DNA from: Ignavibacteriales bacterium
Lineage (GTDB): Bacteria; Bacteroidota; Ignavibacteria; Ignavibacteriales; Ignavibacteriaceae
DNA: 10,824 bases
Direction of reading: 5' to 3'
NCBI GenBank assembly: GCA_003142915.1
Contig: PLNZ01000144.1
Coordinates: 3,526 to 14,349 of the forward strand
Below are positions 6,028-10,824 of the stretch, piece after piece (positions within the stretch are counted from its first letter, which is position 1; every line of letters begins with the position of its first letter). The notes below the pieces were generated by a model that saw only the letters and a program-made list of their open reading frames with translations, made no database searches and had not been told where the DNA came from. Made by a program: the position numbers and the translations under genes.

Positions 6028-7217
6028 TTAATCTTCTCCGGAGACAAACCGTATTTTTTAATATTATATTTTAATGCAAAAATCGTTACTATAACGGAAA
6101 TAATTATAAAAATGGAAAGCCTTAAAAACTGCGGAGCTAAATATTGAATCGGAACGCCCATCTGATAAATTTTTACGAAGCCTTCGATAAAATGCGTATA
6201 AGGCATAAGCTGTGCATACGTTGAATGGATTTCGGGCATAATTCTAAGCGGGTAAGTTAAACCGCTGAATATGAATGCAGGCGTTGTTAAGAATAGAGCC
6301 AGCTCGGTTGAAAACATTGAATCATGGAATAGAGACGAAATCATCAAACCGAAAAAGAAAACTACAATTAAAAAGAAGAATGTAAACAGTATTGCCGTAA
6401 GAACGGAACCGGCTATATTAATGCCGAAAAGAGGATAAAATATTCCCATTAAGATTATTATATTCATTAATTGAATAGTAAGATGCGGAACGGCTTTGCC
6501 TATAATTATTGCCGGTATTTTATTATCGGCAGTTTCTAATAAATTACTAAATGTTTTTTCCGTAAATTCTGCGCTAATTAAAAGTACCGAAGCCATGAAT
6601 ACTGCCATGTGAAATGCAAAAGTAACAAGAGCAGGGACAAGATATACAAGATAACTATAGCCCGGATTGAATAGTATTTTCGTCTCAATTTGAATCGGGT
6701 TCACTAAATCCATAGCCTGATTTTCCATCATACCGGTAGAACGCAGCTTCTGTAAGAAAGCGCCCCCGGAAATAGTTTTTATTATAGTTGAACCGTCTTT
6801 CATCACAGTGTTGCTCTTTACCAAATTCATCGTATTCATAAAGAGTTCAACATTTGACTGCTTCCCGTCTTTAATAGTTGCTTCCATGCCCTGGGGGAAA
6901 TGGAAAGCTGCTGAAACTTTATCCGTCCTAAAATCTTTTTTTAATTCTTCAAGCGAATTTGCATAAGTAACAATTTCCATCGACCGGGTTGATTCGATAT
7001 ACCGGGTAATCAATTGAGATAGCTCACTATGGTCTTCATCGTATATTGCAACAGGTATATCCCTGAGTACAGGATTCTTAAAAATTACAAAGAGTATTAT
7101 TGCAACAATGAAAGGTACAATAATAGAAAGAAGATAAAGTGTCTTTCTTTCTGTAATCCTTACAAACTCTCTTTTTATTACCTTACCAATGGAATTATGT
7201 AATCTTTCTTTATGCAT
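6024..7217 (-). CDS. ABC-2 type permease, first of a pair (YhhJ/YbhS-like)
   Basis: A 397-aa permease with the same architecture as its neighbour: helix at about 27-46, an extracytoplasmic domain (about 48-185), then helices at about 190-215, 245-265, 270-297, 303-325 and 364-384. Corresponding marks are LFNPGYSYLVYLVPAL (182-197), the cytoplasmic SAEFTEKTFSNLLET (215-229) and IFSGLTYPL (316-324). It begins 29 nt after the hlyD-like gene and ends in a 4-bp ATGA overlap with the second permease. Only a weak ribosome site precedes the ATG. The pair looks like an ancient duplication, judged from shared motifs and length. No nucleotide-binding (Walker A/ABC signature) sequence is present in either protein. 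Confidence 0.93.
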   Translation of the reverse strand: MHKERLHNSIGKVIKREFVRITERKTLYLLSIIVPFIVAIILFVIFKNPVLRDIPVAIYDEDHSELSQLITRYIESTRSMEIVTYANSLEELKKDFRTDKVSAAFHFPQGMEATIKDGKQSNVELFMNTMNLVKSNTVMKDGSTIIKTISGGAFLQKLRSTGMMENQAMDLVNPIQIETKILFNPGYSYLVYLVPALVTFAFHMAVFMASVLLISAEFTEKTFSNLLETADNKIPAIIIGKAVPHLTIQLMNIIILMGIFYPLFGINIAGSVLTAILFTFFFLIVVFFFGLMISSLFHDSMFSTELALFLTTPAFIFSGLTYPLRIMPEIHSTYAQLMPYTHFIEGFVKIYQMGVPIQYLAPQFLRLSIFIIISVIVTIFALKYNIKKYGLSPEKIK

Positions 7218-7246
7218 TGTTCTGCTCTTTACTAAAATTGACCCGG

Positions 7247-8227
7247 CTATAATTCTATATTAACAGTCATTCCCGGCCTTAGACCATCAATATGAGATTT
7301 GCTTCTTAATCTGACTTCAAAAGTTTTAATATCAAATTCGCCCTTTTGGTTGGTTGGCTTCCATGTAGAAAAATCACCCATAGATGAAATATATGTTACC
7401 TCAAATTCTTCCGTTTTATTTCCAAGAGCGGGTATTGTACCTTTATAGGTATTTCCTTTTTTTATATCTGCCATTTGAGTTTCCTTCAACTGTATAGTGA
7501 CCCAAATATCGTTCAAATCAAGTACTGTAAATAAAGGATAACCGCTTGAAATAATTTCACCGGCATTAACAATCTTTTTTTGCAGTTCACCTTTGATAGG
7601 GCTCTTTAGGCAAAGTTCTTCCTGGTATGCTAATGCTTCCTTGTATCCGTTTTCTGCCTGGTAGTAAAGCGATTTTGCGCCGTCTATCTCTTCAGAGCGT
7701 GCGCCTTTTAAAACCATATCATATTTCGCTTTAGCCGCATCCATTTGTTCCTGTGCCGCTTTGTATTGGAATTCAACCTGGTCCTTTTCCTGTGCTGAAA
7801 TTAAACTGTCGGTATAAAGGCTGTACATCCTTTCCCAGGTCTTATCGGCAAATTCATATTGATGCTTTGCCTGCAGGTACAAATTTTTAACTGCTTCTTT
7901 TTCCTCGGGCCTTGCGCCGTTAACTGCCATATCAAATTTGGATTTTGCAGCATCCATCATTCCTTTAGCCTGTTCAACCTTCGCATCCATTTCCTTGCTT
8001 TCCATCTTTGCAAGAATTTGATCTTTTTGTACCTGGTCTCCTTCTTCTGCGTAAATAGTATCGATTCTTCCGGGAATTTTAGAAGCAACATCAACATCGC
8101 TTACTTCGACTATACCCCCTATAACTTCCCGCTTAGGTGCGAATGAATTAGCAAGTAAAACTATTATTCCCACAATTGCTAAGACAACCGGGATAGACAA
8201 AATGATATAAGCTCTCTTTATTTTCAT
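7247..8227 (-). CDS. HlyD-family periplasmic adaptor (membrane fusion protein)
   Basis: This 326-aa protein links the inner-membrane permeases to the outer membrane factor. It has an N-terminal membrane anchor (about 7-28), a first half-lipoyl segment (VDVASKIPGRIDTIYAEEGD, about 45-64), a coiled-coil alpha-hairpin (about 80-205), the second half-lipoyl segment (LKSPIKGELQKKIVNAGEII, about 207-226) and beta-barrel/membrane-proximal domains to a RPGMTVNIEL ending (317-326). The hairpin contains an internal duplication: residues about 92-127 and 163-198 share the pattern DAAK-KxDM...GAR-EE...AK-LYxQA, 71 residues apart. The gene begins 2 nt after the tolC-like stop codon, with GGAAGG inside the end of that gene as Shine-Dalgarno, so the two are coupled. 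Confidence 0.95.
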   Translation of the reverse strand: MKIKRAYIILSIPVVLAIVGIIVLLANSFAPKREVIGGIVEVSDVDVASKIPGRIDTIYAEEGDQVQKDQILAKMESKEMDAKVEQAKGMMDAAKSKFDMAVNGARPEEKEAVKNLYLQAKHQYEFADKTWERMYSLYTDSLISAQEKDQVEFQYKAAQEQMDAAKAKYDMVLKGARSEEIDGAKSLYYQAENGYKEALAYQEELCLKSPIKGELQKKIVNAGEIISSGYPLFTVLDLNDIWVTIQLKETQMADIKKGNTYKGTIPALGNKTEEFEVTYISSMGDFSTWKPTNQKGEFDIKTFEVRLRSKSHIDGLRPGMTVNIEL

Positions 8228-8229
8228 AT

Positions 8230-9711
8230 TTATTTACCTTCCGCTTTATTCCAAATTTTTAAAACTTCTTCAGGATTTCCTGCATTTACATTTAATGCCG
8301 TCAAACTCTTATAGTAATCATACAATGACTGCTTGCTTTCAATTTCGTTTTTCTCTAATGAAAGCTGAGCGTCTATAACTTCCAAAGATGTTCCTAAGCC
8401 GGTATCAAATCTTCTTTCATTCAATCTTAAATTTTCTTTTGCAAGGCTGATGCTCTCATCTGTCTTTAAATATCTTTCTTTTGAATTTGCAGCATCTTTA
8501 TAATCTTTATTAATTAATAATCTTATATTTCTTACAGCGTCGGCTTCAAGATATTTAACCTCATCTTCAAGGTGGCTTGCTGTTTGAAGATTGGCATAGT
8601 CCTGAAATCCGTTAAAGATATTAAGGCTTACCTGTATGCCCACTGCCCATCTTGGTTCTACACACGACAAATATTGCGGGTACATTTCATATTGACCAAA
8701 AAGACCGGCTTGCGGTAAAAATTTTGACCTTTCAACATTATATTTTTGATGAGCGGCGTCTTTTTTTAAAGAAATGAGTTTTAAAACCGGCTGCTGATCC
8801 ATTGCTTTATCAAGATAAGAATTGAATCCGCCAAGATTATCACTGTAAACAAGACTGTCTCTGATTTGAATATCTGCATCTTCCTGTATACCAAGCATAC
8901 TCTTCAGAGCCGTTTTTGATAATTCAAGTTTATTGTTATCATCGAATAGATTCCTTTCAGCTTCTGCAACGGCAACTTTTGCTCTTAACATATTATAATT
9001 TGCTATAAGTCCCTGCTGTAAAAGTTTTTCAGCCATTGCTTCATGTCTTTTCATCCCGCTTAAAACATTTTCTCTTGTTTTAACAACATCCAGTAAAAAG
9101 ACTACGGTTAAATAATTATTTACGGTTTCCTGAATAACATCGTCTCTTGTTTTTCTAAGTTCAACTTCAGAAGCATCCAGTTCATCGCTCGCAAATTTTT
9201 TAGCCGCTAATAATTTACCCCCCATGAAAATAGGTTGTACACCGACAATTGTTGCTGTTTTATAATCCTGATCCTTAAATATTTCATCGAAAGAGGGAAT
9301 AGCGGCATTCAACTGCGCGCTCGCTTGCTGGGCAGCGTAGGCTTTCTGCTGATCTGTAAGAGCTGCGCCGTTTTGTATTATATTATAAATATTTGTTAAT
9401 TCTGCCTGGTTCCCTGATTGAATTCCTATGATAACTTCTCTAATTGGGTTTAAATCCAAAATAAGAGGATCATTAAGATGAGTATATGAAGCTGTAACAT
9501 TTATCTTCGGCAGGAAATTACCCCACGCCTCCATGTCTGCATATTTTTTCTGAGCAGATTTTTCACTGTACTGCTTTATCTTAGGATTATTCTTTAATGC
9601 TGTGGTAACTGCATCTTCAAGCGTTAAATATTGTGCGTGAAGTTGTATTGAAAATTGGAGGATAAATCCTAATAAAACTAACCCAAGATTTGATTTGTTT
9701 ATTAATTTCAT
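8230..9711 (-). CDS. TolC-family outer membrane efflux protein
   Basis: The 493-aa product has a signal peptide (about 1-26, basic start, hydrophobic core LGLVLLGFILQF, cleavage after QLHA). The mature protein has the two-fold repeat of outer membrane efflux proteins: each half begins with a helix, has a GWGNFLPKI-like or RSKFLPQAGL strand entry (AWGNFLPKINVTASY, 62-76; SKFLPQAGLFGQYEM in the second half) and long amphipathic helices. RRFDTGLGTSLEVIDAQLSLEKNEIE near the C terminus is a typical second-repeat helix ending. Residues about 80-155 form an extra Ala/Gln-rich insertion in the first half. It would form a trimeric channel across the outer membrane and periplasm. It follows tetR by 56 nt, which contain their own promoter and operator-like site. 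Confidence 0.95.
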   Translation of the reverse strand: MKLINKSNLGLVLLGFILQFSIQLHAQYLTLEDAVTTALKNNPKIKQYSEKSAQKKYADMEAWGNFLPKINVTASYTHLNDPLILDLNPIREVIIGIQSGNQAELTNIYNIIQNGAALTDQQKAYAAQQASAQLNAAIPSFDEIFKDQDYKTATIVGVQPIFMGGKLLAAKKFASDELDASEVELRKTRDDVIQETVNNYLTVVFLLDVVKTRENVLSGMKRHEAMAEKLLQQGLIANYNMLRAKVAVAEAERNLFDDNNKLELSKTALKSMLGIQEDADIQIRDSLVYSDNLGGFNSYLDKAMDQQPVLKLISLKKDAAHQKYNVERSKFLPQAGLFGQYEMYPQYLSCVEPRWAVGIQVSLNIFNGFQDYANLQTASHLEDEVKYLEADAVRNIRLLINKDYKDAANSKERYLKTDESISLAKENLRLNERRFDTGLGTSLEVIDAQLSLEKNEIESKQSLYDYYKSLTALNVNAGNPEEVLKIWNKAEGK

Positions 9712-9726
9712 TTAACTACCTGTTTA

Positions 9727-9748
9727 ATAATGAACCATTATTCATTAT
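9727..9748. promoter_or_regulatory. Probable TetR operator at the efflux gene promoter
   Basis: Perfect inverted repeat: arms ATAATGAA and TTCATTAT with a 6-nt spacer. Its core AATGAACCATTATTCA (9729-9744) matches the site next to the tetR promoter in 14 of 16 positions. It overlaps the -10 box of the minus-strand promoter before the tolC-like gene, so binding would block transcription. Confidence 0.75.
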
Positions 9749-9749
9749 A
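9744..9749 (-). promoter_or_regulatory. -10 box of a promoter for the efflux genes
   Basis: TATAAT on the minus strand, 32 nt before the tolC-like ATG. The possible -35 (TTAGAT, 16 nt upstream) is poor, as expected for a promoter that may be repressor-controlled or read in a Bacteroidota-type manner. Its overlap with the 22-bp inverted repeat is the main reason to believe it. Confidence 0.5.
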
Positions 9750-9767
9750 TGATTAAAAAAATATAAT

Positions 9768-10355
9768 CTAACTTAAAATTCCATTTTTTATTATAAGTTT
9801 TACGTTTTGGCGTAAAATATTGATCGAAAGCGCTTTCTGATCTTTTGCCCAATTGTCAAGCATATATCTCAACCCTCCAAGCAGGAAATACCGGAAAGCT
9901 TTTACATTTATATTTGGATTTATTACGCCTTTATTTATCCCATCGGTTAATATTTCCTCGCCGTCTTCAATAAAGCGTTCGTTATATTTAAGCCATAAAC
10001 CGTCTTTTTTGTGAGATACATTTATTTGTTCATTTACAAAAACAATTGCTAATTCAGGCTTGTTGTAGAATATGTTAAAGAAGAGATTAATCAACTGATC
10101 GATTTTATCAATGGAATTAATGTCATTCCTTTGTTTAAGTTCGGAAATGGCTTGGTAAAGTTGTCCCCAAAGATTTTCAAATATTTTGTTAAGAATTGCT
10201 TCTTTATTTTTGAAATACAGGTATACACTCCCGGTTGCAATTCCTGCGGATTCTGCAATTTTGTAAATTTTAGCATTATGAAATCCGTTCTTTGCAAAAA
10301 CCTTTATGGCTGCATCCAGGATATCGGCTTCTTTATTTCCTTCTCTTACTCTCAT
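9768..10355 (-). CDS. TetR/AcrR-family transcriptional repressor of the efflux operon
   Basis: A 195-aa protein with a typical TetR N-terminal DNA-binding domain (about 9-56): ILDAAIKVFAKNGFHNAKIY, then helix-turn-helix IAESAGIATGSVYLYFKNKE (about 33-52). Residues 60-195 form the helical ligand/dimer domain, more variable and ending in LGGLRYMLDNWAKDQ. The family usually represses a neighbouring exporter and releases DNA on binding a hydrophobic ligand. It is first in the tolC-hlyD-permease-permease cluster, and matching operator-like sites lie at its own promoter and before the tolC gene. An AAGG sits only 2 nt before the ATG at 10355, too near for good initiation, but no better start is visible. 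Ligand unknown. Confidence 0.93.
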   Translation of the reverse strand: MRVREGNKEADILDAAIKVFAKNGFHNAKIYKIAESAGIATGSVYLYFKNKEAILNKIFENLWGQLYQAISELKQRNDINSIDKIDQLINLFFNIFYNKPELAIVFVNEQINVSHKKDGLWLKYNERFIEDGEEILTDGINKGVINPNINVKAFRYFLLGGLRYMLDNWAKDQKALSINILRQNVKLIIKNGILS

Positions 10356-10371
10356 ACCTTACTAAATGATA

Positions 10372-10387
10372 AATGAATCACTATTCA
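10372..10387. promoter_or_regulatory. Probable TetR operator at the tetR promoter
   Basis: AATGAATCACTATTCA has arms TGAAT/ATTCA around four bases and matches the site before the tolC-like gene in 14 of 16 positions. It directly abuts the -10 box of the tetR promoter and covers the expected transcription start, which implies autorepression. Confidence 0.7.
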
Positions 10388-10416
10388 AAAATAAATATAT
10401 TAAATATATTTGTCAA
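10388..10416 (-). promoter_or_regulatory. tetR promoter
   Basis: On the minus strand a perfect -35 TTGACA (10411-10416) is followed by a 17-nt spacer and TATTTT (10388-10393). The same bases read as TTG-N20-TATTTTTG, close to the Bacteroidota TTTG-N19-TAnnTTTG promoter. It lies about 30 nt before the tetR ATG. Confidence 0.65.
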
Positions 10417-10478
10417 GTGGATGACAAAATAAATATTTAAACCGGATTATGATGAAGTACATTCTTTAATGTAGAACA

Positions 10479-10499
10479 GCCTGCCTGCCGGTAGGCAAG
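10479..10499 (+). repeat. Inverted repeat, left copy (21 bp)
   Basis: Exact reverse complement of 10611-10631. Its inner 14 bases GCCTGCCGGTAGGC are themselves nearly palindromic, so it can form its own hairpin. It looks like a dispersed intergenic palindrome rather than a transposon end, because homology stops at the repeat borders. Confidence 0.75.
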
Positions 10500-10597
10500 T
10501 TTTGTTCGTCCTTTCATATGTGTTTGACAAATTACCGGTACGATTTCAGGCAAGAACAGTTCTACCTTTTCTTAACCCCTTTAGAAGTGGCATATTT

Positions 10598-10638
10598 ATC
10601 CGCCGCTAGGCTTGCCTACCGGCAGGCAGGCGGATTTT
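10598..10638 (-). repeat. Nested hairpin containing the inverted repeat right copy
   Basis: The 21-bp repeat copy is at 10611-10631. Around it, ATCCGCC (10598-10604) pairs with GGCGGAT (10629-10635), giving a nested stem outside the inner near-palindrome. This larger form is probably the complete repeat unit, of which the left copy is a shortened version. Confidence 0.65.
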
Positions 10639-10719
10639 GCTGCTAATTATTTTCTTTCTCTGATGTGCAGCGGGCTTGTCCCGGTATTAGCTTCTCAACT
10701 CTCAAAAAAAAACTCTGGC

Positions 10720-10747
10720 AAAAAAAACAGTAGATTTTAAAATCTAC
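10720..10747 (-). terminator. Intrinsic terminator-like palindrome (minus strand)
   Basis: GTAGATTTTAAAATCTAC (10730-10747) is a perfect 18-bp palindrome. On the minus strand it is followed after TG by eight Ts (10720-10727). The stem is AT-rich, so it would be weak, and it could instead be a binding site. It fits a minus-strand gene ending just to its right. Confidence 0.5.
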
Positions 10748-10758
10748 ATTATATATTC

Positions 10759-10824
10759 TTACCCGTAAAAAAAAGTAAAATATGTCGTCTTATTTTGTGA
10801 GTCATTTAGATAACGAAATTCCTT
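10759..10824 (-). CDS. Possible C-terminal end of a minus-strand gene, cut by window edge
   Basis: The only minus-strand frame open from the right edge gives 21 residues (ending FFYG) and a TAA at 10759-10761, 12 nt before the terminator-like palindrome. That placement is the only support. The plus strand also has an ATG at 10782 open to the edge for 14 codons, without a good ribosome site, so the two readings compete. Confidence 0.25.
   Translation of the reverse strand, partial: KEFRYLNDSQNKTTYFTFFYG

Larger units (their letters stand above)
10417..10758. other. Noncoding region with palindromic repeats
   Basis: No credible gene is seen in these about 340 bases. They hold a 21-bp inverted repeat pair (10479-10499, 10611-10631), an 11-bp palindrome AGAACAGTTCT (10553-10563), a short hairpin CGGG-CTTGT-CCCG (10671-10683) and the terminator-like palindrome at 10720-10747. 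The GC-rich repeats contrast with the AT-rich surroundings. Confidence 0.6.

Noticed and set aside
10479..10631. Insertion sequence or CRISPR array
   Set aside because: Only two copies, inverted rather than direct, no transposase and no regular spacer.
10782..10824. Plus-strand ATG open to the right edge (14 codons)
   Set aside because: No ribosome site and too short to judge; the terminator orientation favours the opposite strand.

Overview
The window looks like chromosomal DNA from an AT-rich, Gram-negative bacterium of the Bacteroidota/Chlorobiota/Ignavibacteriota group. This is inferred from the Bacteroidota-style KdpA with a long periplasmic insert, a TolC/HlyD/ABC-2 efflux cassette typical of that group, a TTG-N20-TATTTTTG promoter that fits the Bacteroidota TAnnTTTG element, and GC-rich palindromic repeats in AT-rich intergenic DNA. 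Shine-Dalgarno sites are common here, which fits the Ignavibacteria/Chlorobi side better than classical Bacteroidia. No taxonomic marker gene is present, so placement is tentative.

Left part (1-2150, minus strand): the start of a kdp high-affinity K+ uptake operon. In transcription order it holds a 31-aa one-helix membrane protein, a 26-aa kdpF, kdpA (609 aa from the best start), and the first 17 codons of a next gene where kdpB is expected. Those 17 codons run through a strong GC-rich hairpin. The two small genes are easy to miss.

Middle (2151-3418): a 397-bp regulatory region separates kdp from two plus-strand genes of unknown function (195 and about 100 aa), the first possibly of a LURP-one/tubby-like fold. 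The region holds two divergent, nearly identical sigma-54-like promoter elements, 15 of 17 bases the same, one facing kdp and one facing the unknown genes. Between them lie two copies of GACATGGT exactly 20 bp apart, at upstream distances normal for enhancer sites. A sigma-54-dependent response regulator of the NtrC family is encoded at 3403-4755, converging on the unknown genes. The hypothesis is that this regulator drives both kdp and the unknown genes from a shared enhancer, instead of the usual KdpDE pair. No sensor kinase is visible.

Right part (4755-10355, minus strand): tetR - tolC-like outer membrane factor - hlyD-like adaptor - two ABC-2 permeases, followed by the response regulator gene. 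A 16-bp operator-like motif (14/16 identical) occurs twice, over the promoter of tetR and over the promoter of the tolC gene, pointing to autoregulated repression of an efflux system. No ATPase gene is present in the cassette. Beyond tetR (10356-10824) lies noncoding DNA with a 21-bp inverted repeat pair, an AT-rich terminator-like palindrome, and perhaps the last codons of a minus-strand gene at the edge.
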